DNA of 34,318 bases from Eimeria necatrix (taxonomy: Eukaryota > Apicomplexa > Conoidasida > Eucoccidiorida > Eimeriidae), in assembly GCF_000499385.1 (NCBI RefSeq), contig NW_013655313.1, positions 1-34,318 on the forward strand, in the 5' to 3' direction. The notes beneath the pieces were generated by a model. The model saw only the letters and a list, made by a program, of their open reading frames with translations. It was not told the origin of the DNA and did not search any database. Within the stretch, counting starts at the first letter, position 1; each line of letters opens with the position of its first letter. Positions 1-11,189 of the stretch are shown one piece after another. Made by a program: the position numbers and the translations under genes.

Positions 1-1010
1 TAGCGCAGACGTATAAGCTGTAAAAGCCATAGCCGCGGAGGCACTCAACGCAAGCTGCAGTGGACTGAAATGGTAAGCACTTGGTATCTTGTGATTCTAT
101 GGCTTCCTTCATCGCTGGTCACTTCAATTCTTCTCTTGTGGATTTGTTCGTGCAAGAGAGCCGGGAGGCCGCGCGCTATCGGTAACCGTAACGGAGCTAC
201 GACGGAGTGTCAAGCTGCAAAGTCCCCAGCTGGCCGATATCGTTGGAAGTAGAAAGAAACGGGCAAAAATGTGTATATTTTCTACTTGCACGAGCTTTAG
301 CTAGACGCATGGCCCGAGCGCCTCAATCATGGAGTCCATTTTTTGAACACAAAGCACGAGGAATGCCATTTGCTGTTAAAGGGCCTCTACAATAATACAA
401 ACTTTCAAGAGTAAACCAGCCAATCGAACCTGCACGAGGTATCACCACTAAAGGCGCATACTGGCTACTAATAATCGCGCCGGCGTATGAGGTTAGCTTC
501 ATTAAATTGACATTTTTTCAAAGCGCTGTGCTATGCATCAGCTTATGTGTATCCGAAGCACTAGAACAAAAACATTGAATAAGAAATTCTGCTTGTTGGG
601 ACAAATGCACAAAAGTCGATGATTTACAGTGGCCGAAGCCTGATCCTTCAGCGGCACAGGACTTTGTCAACGGCGCTGTCACTGGCGCAGTTTCGACACA
701 AGCAATTGCTGTTGGGGGTTGCACATTTTTGGTCTGAAACAAAAACACAAGCAGCCTTTTTTGCTTGCGGCCACTGGTTAAAGTAATGGGGCCGCAAGCA
801 CAGGACTTGCGTGTACCCTTTCCTTCTTAGGTTGTGCCGACGCCTGCGACTTCGCTCCAGAAAAACCTGCAAGACAACTCACTGTATACTGCATCATGCG
901 CGGGCCCATGCATCTGCGTTCTCGCAAAGCCAACATGCCAAAGGTTTCGGTCCAAAACACCTTGATGAAGTTAAGGGTCCCTTCAATCAGCTTCGAGGCG
1001 AGGACAAGTC
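1..1010. other. Left-edge intergenic region, no supported gene
   Basis: I see no convincing coding exon here. The short open frames on both strands are below 100 codons, have no recognisable motif, and overlap each other. The right part is probably the 3' flank of the minus-strand gene ending at 1011. A gene entering from beyond the left edge cannot be excluded. Confidence 0.5.
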
Positions 1011-2456
1011 TTAATGGTATCCTATAGTGGCTCCTTTTCGAGCAACAGTGAAACTTCCGTTCGCGTGTCTCCATGGATCGAACTCTTTACTTTTGAATAA
1101 GGCAGGGGCATGGGGCGAACAAATCAAGAATTGTTTGAGGGTGATCAGCACTGTACATGAAGGGCGTTTTCCTGACTTGAAAGTATTCAAAGCCGCGCTG
1201 AGCTTCTGAAGGAAAATGTTGAATGTTTTGCTCTTTTTACTCAGATGAACAGTTGTGACTGGTGGAGTATACTCGTGAGGTACGGAGCTGGAAAGTTTTT
1301 CCCACCAAAGCCCTTCTGCTCGCTGACCCAGTAATTCTAGAACTGACACAATGACATCAAATATCAGAAAACGGAGACCTAGCGTCTGGATTGCCCGATA
1401 CGCTGGACGACCAGTCAGTGGACTCGTTTGGAAATGGATTGCGTGCGCCGCTAGCCGTTCTGCAATAAATGTCACCACCTCCAAATCATTCGTGGGCAGG
1501 AATGCTCTGCTAAACAGCTCGTATGCCCTCAACAGGAGTGGCATGGGTCTATCTACTGTGAACGCTGGCGTGAGGGCGGACTCCGGCAAAAATTTCCTTG
1601 CAATTCGGCTGGGGTCCACAAATGGCAAATGGCAAAAGGGGTGAAAACGTATATCTATATAAGCACCGATAAGTGCATCAAGATCAACAGCTGGCTTGCG
1701 TGAGACAATTATGTGCAGTAATGAAACCTTTTTCGCACTGCCTTCCCCCTGTGCTGCAGCACTCGTTGAAGGCTGAGCCTTCTCCTCAACCTGTCGTCTA
1801 GGCTGCTCACCGGCGTCAACTGTGAAACGCTTACTCCCCCACAGTTCTTGAAGTGCAGCAGCCGCTTGAAGTTCGTACGTACTCAACTGCCCAGCTTCAC
1901 TCTTAGAACCACTGGGGAGACGCAGTGGTTGACGCTGTGCAGTTGCGACAGTTGGTTCAATAGCCCCCTTCGATGAGGTCCGTGCCGCTTGTTGCACACC
2001 TGTGTCAACACTAGATAGGTCGCTGCTACCATTAGACTCCGCCTCAACACGTGCACGTTTGGTACGAGGCTTGTGCGTGGTAGCCACCTCCGCCTTGTTG
2101 TCAGCAGACGAAATATCTGCATTTTCTGGCAAATCATTGCACCATGAGCGTTTGACATCCAACCTGGAGTTGTCATTCCCCGACAACTGCCGACCATAAG
2201 CAGGCAGTTGATTCCATTTCTTCTGACTTCGCGTACATAAGAAGATTAGCACAACAAGCGCTGCAGCAGATGCCAAGAAGGCCGCGCCACTGCGCCCGCG
2301 AGAGCTTTTACGCAAGAGGCCGCGACGGGACTGCGCACCTGATGACACTGTCTTGCCCGGATACTGCTGGAGAGCTGTACTGTTTGACTCTCCATTTTCA
2401 AAGCTGGCAGTATTTACAGGCACCTTGTCTCCAACGCCCAAATTTAGAGCCTGCAT
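1011..2456 (-). CDS. Predicted single-pass membrane protein, eimeriid type, function unknown
   Basis: A 481-aa uninterrupted frame. Residues 1-56 are polar and basic near the membrane (SRRGLLRKSSRGR). One hydrophobic segment follows at about 57-74 (GAAFLASAAALVVLIFLC), so this is a signal anchor rather than a cleaved signal peptide. Residues 75-230 are low-complexity and Ser/Ala/Lys-rich. The C-terminal half, about 240-420, looks folded and helical, with blocks such as FHPFCHLPFVDPSRIARKF and LLRAYELFSRAFLP. From memory, proteins with this layout and similar FHPFC..P..DP blocks recur as lineage-expanded hypothetical proteins in Eimeria and Cyclospora; I could not verify that. The start is the first ATG of the frame and is preceded by an A-rich context. 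No intron is needed. I do not recognise a catalytic motif, so no function is assigned. Confidence 0.72.
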   Translation of the reverse strand: MQALNLGVGDKVPVNTASFENGESNSTALQQYPGKTVSSGAQSRRGLLRKSSRGRSGAAFLASAAALVVLIFLCTRSQKKWNQLPAYGRQLSGNDNSRLDVKRSWCNDLPENADISSADNKAEVATTHKPRTKRARVEAESNGSSDLSSVDTGVQQAARTSSKGAIEPTVATAQRQPLRLPSGSKSEAGQLSTYELQAAAALQELWGSKRFTVDAGEQPRRQVEEKAQPSTSAAAQGEGSAKKVSLLHIIVSRKPAVDLDALIGAYIDIRFHPFCHLPFVDPSRIARKFLPESALTPAFTVDRPMPLLLRAYELFSRAFLPTNDLEVVTFIAERLAAHAIHFQTSPLTGRPAYRAIQTLGLRFLIFDVIVSVLELLGQRAEGLWWEKLSSSVPHEYTPPVTTVHLSKKSKTFNIFLQKLSAALNTFKSGKRPSCTVLITLKQFLICSPHAPALFKSKEFDPWRHANGSFTVARKGATIGYH

Positions 2457-3861
2457 TTTTTATCGGACGGCAGAGGCTCAGCAGGGCGCTTTATTAGTCA
2501 TATGTGTCCGCAGGTCCAGTACAGCGGAGATATCATTAGTGCCTGTGAGGGCATGAAGATGTTATGTTGTGGCGGTGCACCACCCTGCTGTCCGATTTCT
2601 GCATCTGAAGGGTTCCCGAGTTGAAACTTCAATATTCAAGTGAAAAATAGTTGTAGTCCTTGTCATCTGGTATAGTAAAGTGCGCGGCGCGCCAGGTGTA
2701 GACGAATAAGGGGCTGGTCTTTTAGAAGGGCGACATCTGTATCCGTTTTTGCGAATCGATTGTCTCTGTATAAGCAGTGTCACCGCGGCCAATGGACTCC
2801 ACGTCTCTGTCCACTGAGTATCTACAAGGCCATGTAGTCGCCATTTTCGGGATGCACCGTGCAAATCCGATGCTGCAGCACTGCGGCCACACCCGCGGGG
2901 CGACTCCGCCAGCCACTGGTAGCGTGACGACTACAAAGAGACAGGCGAAGAAGCCAGCTCACTGAAATTCCATTGAATGAGCCTACATTGAATCAATATT
3001 TGTAATAGTTGTTAGGTAACAAAAGCTTCAAATGGAGTGTCCTGTGGATGCGCAAGTTGTGTTTGGCTTCCCTTGCCCGTTAAGGGGTGCCTCTTCACTC
3101 GACCATTGTGAAACCTGGTGACGTAGCCCTGCTCGTGCTCTAGAGCGTCCACTGGTTCAGAACTCTGTCACGACAAAATTCTTCCGACAGCTTATTTGGG
3201 TTGAATACGGTTTCTTTTTTAACGCAGGATTGCAGTGTATGTTTTGTCGAGAGAGCTTGGTTTGTTGCTGCAGCAGAAGCCTACAGAGCCCTCTGTTCTG
3301 CAACAGATCTTCACTGTACAGTAGATGAAGTTCTGTCCGGGAAAGGAAACAAATCGTGTAAGATTTGATTTTTCACTAATATTGCGTTTGTAGGGCCGTC
3401 TCACTTGCTTCGTGGCAATGTTACACGGACCCCAACAGACGCTGCACGGGTCGCCGGCATACTCGTCTCTAGAACACGTCAACTATTCACTCATTCCATT
3501 GAAAAACAATTTTTGGGGGACGCTTTTGTTTCGAATGGGAGCCCAGGTCATTGAATCTGAATTTTGTATCGCGTTTGTTTCTCTCTAACGTACACGGTGC
3601 CACTGGAGGGACTGTAAAAGTGCCACCTGCTCCTGATACCGATCTTAGAGCCTCTCACAGAAGTATACAAAATATGTTTATTGGCAGCAGGTCTCCACAA
3701 TAGCTGAAATTTTGCGTGATAAAAAGATTTTCCACTATAGTAAGCATAATTTAATGGTCAGCGGGCGATAATAGGGTCCATCTACTCGGTACTCGACAGC
3801 ACTCCACACACCCCAGCGGCTGCACAGATCGGCCTCGTAGAGTTCGCACTCTCTAACACAC

Positions 3862-3913
3862 CAACAAGGCATTAAATTCGCACAATTTCCCGCAACAAGG
3901 CATTAAATTCGCA
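3862..3913. repeat. Two copies of a 21-base direct repeat, spacing 31
   Basis: The 21-base unit containing CAAGGCATTAAATTCGCA occurs at 3862-3882 and again, identical, at 3893-3913, separated by 10 bases. Two copies only. It lies in a gene-poor region, with no sign of a mobile element around it. Confidence 0.85.
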
Positions 3914-6345
3914 TGTTTGCTGTGTCCACTTCTCTGTTGCTCACATGGAGTTACTGGTAGGGAAACGAAAATGTTGTGAGTTGCTCACAAGGATCTCGGA
4001 GAGGCTCTAGTGTGTTCGTGTGTCTTCTACAAGCTTCGCAGTACCGCCGCAGACAGTGTTGCGGTAGTGTAATAATGGGCACTAAGACTGCAACTTACAT
4101 ACTACCAGACCTAACATAGGTGAAACCTGCGGAAAGCTAAAAGGAGTTCCGAAAAGAACAGGTTGTTCTTGCCGAGGAAAGCGACCTCCCATTCGGCAAA
4201 AGCCCCGCTAAGAGTCACAGCCTACGAGGAGCGGTACTGCGAGGAGATTCAAGGGCTCCGTCATCCCCCTTAATTTTGTTTTCCAGCCCTCCTCAATTTA
4301 TGAAGCACTGTAGTAACCTTTTAGTGTCGACACTAGAGCTACACACTAAGTAGCCTTGAATAAGATCCCCCATTAAGGTTAGCCTTTTCACTATCGTTAC
4401 TAGTGTATGCGCATGGGAAGCTACCCAATGCAGCACCTTGGGGGCACAGCCTTGCCAGTACTTCCTAGTTGAACATACTTCTTCCAAGCCTGTCCTGCTC
4501 TATAAGCCTCCTTGCTGGGACGGCGTTCGCGAACCTTGGCTGAGCTTTGTATGCTCTGCTTTCAGGGCAGAGCAAGCGACTCAAGTCTCGTCCAGTGTCA
4601 GCTACTTGGCTCTTTCTAAGTTAATGTCGAAAATACCCTTCAGACATTATTGAATTACAAGTGTAGTGTTGCTGAAGCCTTTCCTCTGTGCCGATTTCAA
4701 CTCATCTGCCCTTTCCTAGGAAAGCATGCCATTCCGTGCTATAGGTCGGACGAGAGCTACACAGCACAATTCAGGCAGTTAAAATATGGAATTCGGTCTA
4801 GATATCTTCGTAAAAAAATAATTCTGCGACAGGCAGCGTGTGCCTTCAATGTTGTACAGAAGCCGCCTCACCAAGATTCTAACTGGGCGCGGGTCTGTGG
4901 TCTTAATAGTTCATGCACACCCTCTTGCGTCGCTTGCAAGCCATGAATGGCTACTGGGTTCTTGATTTTTGCTAGGAATGAACGCAGTGGTTCACAGTAG
5001 GCCTTGCAACGCTCTCCTTGGCAAACGAATGCCACAACCACACGAACACGGGGACGAATATCCTAGAATGGTATCTTGCTCCTCATTTAGTGCATCATTC
5101 ATTAAGTAACAGGACGACGTATCCGCTGCTCATGCGAGGCTGCGTCTCAAACGGAGCTCATTGGTAGGGCCCACAGCCCAAGCTATGAAGACTTCCTGGC
5201 CATGACTCGCAGGAGACTTTTTCAGTCTGAAAACAAGAGCGGGCACTTTTACACCAACAAGAAACGTGTTGGGAAGAGAGAGAACTGGAGAAGTCAAAGA
5301 GTTTGCGACAGTGTTCCCAGCCCAGTTTTGCCGGCTGGCCCAATGTTGCCACCAGTTTGAAAACCACTGGGTGCCTGTTATTCTTTCCCTCCGCCATACT
5401 TAAACGACGCCTGACACAGTTATTTACTGCAGGTGTTTGCGAGTCTTGTGGACTAGCCTGCCTGCAGGAGGATTACCGTCTTATTCTTGTCGGCAGAATG
5501 CCGCGCCCACAGCTGGCTAGCTTCTAGCAAGCTTTGTCTTTTCAGCAACCCGAGCTCCAAACAATAAAGTGAGCGAACAAGCGCAACTCAAATAAGTATT
5601 TAAACTTGAATGGTTTCGCAGCTCTACAGGCTGGAACTGAGAAGCCTGCACACTTGGGGTGTGGGCTCAGTAGCCTTTCAAGCTGCCCAAGGAGTTGTTG
5701 CGAGGCCTACGTGGCTCCAGACAAGCCTCAACTTATCGTTCGATAGCAGTTTTTTTGTTTAAAAAGTACCTGTAAAGACAATTTGACTGACGCGACCCTG
5801 TCCCGGGGCTTGCCTTTCAGGAGATCAAGTGTTGGACTACACCCCTGCAGGAGCTGTCTCCGGTCACAAATCCATGGGTCATGGACCATCAGACCCTTGC
5901 GCGGCCTTCAGTAACCTACAGGAACACAGCAATTTAAGAACACAAAAACTTTTACCCTATGATGCTCTATTGGTAGTAAAGCTGGTAGGCAGATCCCCAA
6001 ATGTGTACTGAAAGAATGAGCGGCCGGCAATGCATGTGTAATCACAATTCATGGAATGCAATTGAGCGTCTCTGGGTTTATAGTCCCAGTACCACCACTC
6101 AATAAAGATTACGTTTCTTTTGCTCAGGCGTACTTCAATTTTTCTTACTCAAAACAAAGCAGTTGTGCTTCGAGCACGCCTGGTGGAGTGTGGGGTTTGT
6201 TTGTTTACCCGCGCGTTGCCGCCATTTCCCTGCCACAGTGCCGAGCCAATGATAGTTTACAAAGCGAACAAATGTAGGGCTCCTGAGTTGATGGGGACTT
6301 CTTACGCCACCTCTGTTGGCTATGTATGCCCTCTTCTGCCCCTGG

Positions 6346-6367
6346 TGAGAGAGCCGCGGCTCTCTCA
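6346..6367. repeat. Perfect 22-bp palindrome, GC-rich centre
   Basis: The left arm TGAGAGAGCCG (6346-6356) is followed directly by its reverse complement CGGCTCTCTCA (6357-6367), with no loop. Such a sequence could bind a dimeric factor or extrude a cruciform, but no role is shown. It is 1.5 kb upstream of the eS30 start exon. Confidence 0.9.
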
Positions 6368-7885
6368 TTCGTCTCTGCTTTAGGTAATACACTTTACCTC
6401 CCCAAAAAAATTTTTTGGTCTATAGGCAACTGAATACTGTGTTGCACCATTTAAGCAGTTGGAGTCACTCCCTAGCCTCACCGAGAGCAGGTCTCCAAGG
6501 TTTTGAGCCCTAGAGGCAGTGCTATACTTCTACAGGGAGACATTCCTCTGTCATAGTATGAAGATGTCCTGACTATGATGCCTCACAGTACTACAAGCAG
6601 TCCAGCCCAATCCTTTGTTGCATATGATGCAGTAATTGGGAGGAGCAAGAGAGGTAGTACCTTCAGATAGTGCAAGCTAGCGGAAAGGCTAAGCCGCTGC
6701 TGCGCAAAGCGCCAAATGTTCATCAGTGCACACTACTGCAGACAAGAGACAAACTTCCACAGAGTTTTTGAGGACTTTTTGTGCTCATATTGAGATTCAG
6801 GAGCTGTGAATGAGTTCCCAACTGCGTGAGGGAGCTGCATTTTTCGGTGAAAAATAACATCTTTGAAAGAAGTCAGCAAGCCGCTCATATGAAAACGTGC
6901 TCGCCAGTCCAAGCCGATGCTGTTCCTGTCGGCCAGCAATCGAAGATCGAGCAGCACAAAAACTACCTCACGTATTAGACTGAAGCTGTAGGCCTCATAA
7001 AACTCTTCTTGCCAGTTTTCGCGGATGATCTAATCCTTTTGAAGAAGCCGTACAAAAAGTAAGCACTTGCGCACGCACATGGAACAAACATATACTGCCA
7101 GAACCTAGCTGCATTAGAAGATTAAGCTGGAACATACATGATAACCTTCAGGATTGCTCCGAATAAAAGAAGAGAATGCAGCTTCTAACTCTGCAACATA
7201 AACATGTGTGGAAAAGTAGAGCAACCTCGCTCTCTCCATTTACAAACGTGAAACTAACACTTTGAGTCTGCCCAGTATTTATCCTGGTCTCCAGCTCTCG
7301 CACACAAGCTATCTAATCCCTACAGATGCGTTGCCAGGCACAGCGACTTCTCTTGCAGAAATTCCTTCCAGGTATTGGAACAACAGACAAAGGGCCTCTT
7401 CGGCCTCTGCCTCCACGCAGGCCGCTCTTCACGTGCCTTGTGCATCCATGCACTTTGAAATCTCCTGGAAAATACCTAAATCCTACTTTCTGTCTAATGC
7501 AATGAGCCTCCTCTACCAAAATCGATAGCACGCATTCCCCCACAGACGCAGCACTCAGGGCATATTGAGCAGTACAGCCATATCGTCTTCTGTTTACAGT
7601 GAGCACTGATATTTATGTGATGACAATTCTTCGTAGATATACTCCCCGAATTCAAATGTCTGGGATAAAAAGATCACAGCTTTTTCTGCCTGGACAGCTG
7701 TAACCAACGTTTAGAGAAGTCCCATGGGGCTGTTGCTCACCCCATCGTCGCCAAGGGCTTATTTGGATACGGCTGCAGTACCAAAAAGATTTTGCGGAGT
7801 TCTTGCTGTTTCTCTTCTGCATTCAGCATTTTTACTTGGTAACCGCACAACGACACAAATTTTCTTGCAATCAATACAGCTGAAA

Positions 7886-8368
7886 ATGGGTGGGTACTGT
7901 CTGCCTTCTTCATAACAGTGGGCGACTGGTGCATGCGTTCTTGACTGCCATTCCACTGTTTTAAACGGAATTAAGGGCCGACAGGTTTCATATATCACAG
8001 CTCTTAAAGGTTGTGTGTTAGTGAGGGGCCGTTAATCACGTTCAGACGGATTAGCGGCTTTCTGTGGAGCACCCCACACTGGTCTACAGGGAACTCGAGT
8101 CTTCGACCCAACAGGAGCGCACGTTCTGTGCCGCAGCGTACATGTGTATCTTCACGCAGCTGTCTGCTTGTTTTTTCCGGTGTTTGACTCAGGGAAAGTT
8201 CACGGCTCCCTTGCTCGTGCTGGTAAGGTCAAGAACCAGACACCTAAGGTGCAGAAGCAGGAGAAGAAGAAGCCAGTGACTGGCCGTGCAAAGAAGCGCC
8301 AGCTGTATAACCGTAGATTCACCACAACTGTGGGCCGCAGAAGAGGCCCCAATGCTCAGTCTCCTTGA
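7886..8368 (+). CDS. RPS30: 40S ribosomal protein eS30 (S30), two exons
   Basis: eS30 is a small basic protein of the 40S subunit. Exon 2 (8193-8368) encodes the family hallmarks [31 protein letters not shown] and RGPNAQSP, then a stop. No ATG lies in frame where the family begins (MGKVHGS). The acceptor TTTGACTCAG ends at 8192 and requires one G from an upstream exon. AAAATGG at 7883-7889 followed by GTGGGT gives exactly ATGG (exon 1, 7886-7889) and a 303-base intron. The product is then 59 aa, the usual length. It lacks the ubiquitin-like fusion domain of the animal FAU precursor. The protein call is very firm. The start exon is inferred from phase and context; another ATGG-GT further upstream is possible. 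Confidence 0.9.
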
Positions 8369-8936
8369 AGTGTAGCATTTGGTGTTCCAATCCAATCAAC
8401 AGGGTTTCGGCAATGTAGCATGCACATCTGGCTTGCCTGCCAGTTGTTGCATGTGCTGTTTTTACAAAAGGAACGCTAACGTCGTTTTTCAAGCCCTGAA
8501 CTGGCCATTCTTCTTTATGTTTCGTCATCACTAGCTCCCATCCTGGAGACAAGAAACCAAAATCATTAGACCTGAGTTTCTGTGCCACCTGCAGCTTGGT
8601 GGTTTTGCCAGGCGTTGCTTTGGTGTCCTGTTCTGGGACATGGAAGGCAGTTCTGTTTTGAAGCACCTGAAGGGCATGGCAGCCATCGTGATGCCGATAA
8701 CGTGCTTAGGGAGGGATTAGATGGATGGACAGCTAGGGCAGATGAGGAGTTTCTTAAGGTTGAGCTTCAAGAGTGGCAGAGTGCTTCAACAGTTAGGCGC
8801 ATTCAGTAAACATAAGTGTTTGGCTCTGTAGGCTTGATATCGTTTGCGGTAGCGCGACAGAGTTTAGGGAAGAAGTTGCTGGACTGTGCAACCCGACTAG
8901 TTTTCTAAATTAACGAAGGGTTGTACGGCGAGTTTG
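8369..8936. other. Convergent 3' flanks of eS30 and the coiled-coil gene
   Basis: This 568-base gap lies between a plus-strand and a minus-strand stop codon and is probably 3' UTR of both genes. Two plus-strand frames stay open for 60-75 codons within about 8528-8809, one ending in a charged stretch (ADEEFLKVELQEWQSAS). Neither has a family motif or a clear splice context, so I do not call a gene. Confidence 0.45.
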
Positions 8937-11189
8937 CTAGTGGCGGTGTCGTTCTTGCCGGTGTTTTCGGCAGCTAAGGAAGGATCCTTGAGCACAGGCC
9001 TTCAGTTCACTTTTTGTTTCTTCAGCGTCCCGCTCGGCGGCGAGCAGTTTGCGCTCTTCCTGCTCTTCGGCAAAGGCTTGTTTCGCGCTCCCCTCTTCCC
9101 CCTCCGGAAGCGTCTCCTGCCGCTTTTGCGTTTCTTCAACAGTGCGGGCCCCAGCACGTTCTGGAAAGGCCTCTTGTTCCTCTAGTTCCTTAGCAGGGGC
9201 AGAGGCCTCAGCGTCGTCTTCATCATCATCCCCGTCTAAGGCCGAGGTTGCTTCCGCAGCTCGTGAAGCGGCGAAACGCGCCCGGGCTAACCCAATTGCA
9301 GCGTGAATATCTCCACATTGCTTTGTTTCCTGCTGGCACTTGCCTTGTATAGTTTGGCGCTGGTTAGCGTGGCTAAATGATTGCTGCTGATGCTCCTCGG
9401 GAGACTGCTGCAGGGTTTTTGCTTGCTTTGCCTCTTCTTCTGTAGCTTCAACTGGACTCCTATGTCCTGGTTCGTGCTTTGATTTGACTATCTTTGCAGA
9501 GAGTGCCTGGATGCATGTTGCCCTTGCCTGTGTTATGTGAACTGTTCTTGGATTTGGTTTTTCCTTCGCGCCCACTTTCCTCCTCAGCTTCATCTTCTTC
9601 TGTCTCCGAATGCTTCTTTCCACCTTTGGAATGCTTTCCGCGTCCTTTTTTGTTGTTAGACTTGGTAACGCTAAGTGTTTCCTTATTTCTGCTGTCGTCA
9701 CCATCTTCCTCCGGCTCATTTGTAGTTCCTTCGTGACGAGCACGGGACTTAATATTTTTGCTAGACTTGGTAAATCCAGTTGTTTTGTCGTCTTTCACGT
9801 CATCATCATCTTCATCATCTCCCTGGACACTTGAGGAGAACGATGGATCATTTGTCTCGTCGTCATCCGGGTCTTCCACTTGTGCCTTAGAGCTTTGCTC
9901 GGCTTCCCCAGCTTCCTCAAAAGATTCACCGAAATATGCTGAATCGTCTCCACCCTTGAATGGAGAGCTGACTGCATTTTCAATATCATGTAGTGCCTTT
10001 GCTGCACTATTTTCATTAGCTTCCGCATCCGCTTCTTCATCTAACACTTCTTCTGCTGAGTTATCCCGTTTTTTGCATTCGCCTTTGCACTGCTCATTCC
10101 CATGTGCCTTCTGTTTTCCTGCCTTCTTAGACTTATTGTGTTTCTTTTTGCCTTTCTCTTCAAATGCTGCGTTGCTGGCGGAACTTTTGTAACTGCCTTC
10201 TAGATCTTGATGACCAGAACTTCTATCAGCTGACTCTGAGGCCTCCCCCGTGGGAAGCGCATAAGGCGCTGCATTTTTGGAATGCGCATTTGCCTTGACT
10301 GCGCCTCTGGTGATTTTGCTCAAATATTCAATCGGGTTGACTGCGGAGGGTAGCGAAAAGCCCAAGAGAGGATATTGCATCAGCGCCGCCACTTCTTCAC
10401 GCGACTTGTTTTTACTACCTTCTTGCTGAAGCCGCACTGATTTGCCCGCCTAAGACGCTGCATTAAACGCACACGCATATGACGTCGAGCTTTGTGGATC
10501 ATACTGGGACACGTTTCTCGGCCTCCCGTAGGAGGTGATTCTCTTCCTCGAGGTCCCTCTACATGCATTCAGCAGTTTTCGTTAGCAGCACACACCAAAA
10601 GGATTCTCTGCCCTACTTTTGCTGAAGATTCGGCTTCTTTCAAAAGCTCCAGCTCACGATCCTTTTCTTTAATTTCTTCTTGGCCATGTTCCTAGCACAA
10701 ATGGGGAGGCTATATGCAATATTTATGAGAAAATTATTCTGCCGGACTTGAATTTCTTTCATAGTCGCATCGTGCCGATTGCTTTGCTTTGCCTTAATGT
10801 CTTCAATGTCTTGAGCACGCTTTTTATGAAACTGTGATTCTTCTTGAAGCTCTCCTGAAATAGCATTTATGATTCTCTGGGATGAAAAATGCCGCTCTGC
10901 GAGACTTACGTGCTTCCCCCAAAATCAGTGCGTTTGCATCCACCAGGTCCCCTCTTCTGGAATTTATTCCATTATTTCTTCGTAGGGCTCTATCAGTTTC
11001 CGCTGAGACGCAATCCAAAGCTTCTACAGTGCTTTGGATAGGTGGTTCGCTTGCAATTTGCAGGTGAAGACTGTCTGCTGCCGAACGGCCGTTGCGATTT
11101 CCCTGATTGCGGAGTTGTGATGCCTCCCCATATAACATAAACACAACCACCCACAGATGTACTAACTGAACTACGTTCGAAAAAGTCAT
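8937..11189 (-). CDS. Secreted coiled-coil protein with acidic/Lys-rich region, six exons
   Basis: Modelled exons are 11189-10910, 10854-10748, 10691-10617, 10558-10511, 10449-9543 and 9487-8937, giving 655 aa. Introns are 55, 56, 58, 61 and 55 bases, all GT-AG, and every junction keeps the frame. Start: an upstream in-frame ATG exists at 11276, but the ATG at 11189 opens directly into a signal peptide (core VVQLVHLWVVVFMLYG), so I chose it. Residues about 90-190 form a charged heptad-like coiled coil (RELQEESQ, EHGQEEIKEKDRELELL, RDLEEENHLLREAEKR). A more hydrophobic block follows (EVAALMQYPLLGFSLPSAVN), then Lys-rich and Asp/Glu-rich low complexity, and a Glu/Ala-rich tail. I recognise no family. 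Secretion suggests a dense-granule, microneme, rhoptry or wall role, but that is only a guess. A 37-base removable segment near 8970-9006 would give another C-terminus. Confidence 0.72.

Larger units (their letters stand above)
2457..7885. other. Gene-poor stretch of about 5.4 kb
   Basis: This is the longest stretch without a supported gene. Open frames on both strands are all under 100 codons. They lack the Gln/Ala-rich composition of the neighbouring genes and show no family motif. It contains the 5' flank of the membrane-protein gene, the 21-base direct repeat at 3862-3913, the 22-bp palindrome at 6346-6367 and the A/T tract near 6402-6418. Its right end is the upstream region of eS30. Small multi-exon genes or non-coding RNAs could be hidden here, because this window demonstrably carries exons shorter than 50 bases. 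Confidence 0.45.

Noticed and set aside
8582..8809. A 75-codon plus-strand frame with a charged tail
   Set aside because: It sits between convergent stop codons, where 3' UTRs are expected, and has no homology I recognise or splice support.
9758..10192. A Ser-rich 144-codon plus-strand frame
   Set aside because: It is the complement of the Asp/Glu/Lys-rich exon 5 of the secreted coiled-coil gene; Ser codons arise from reversed acidic codons.
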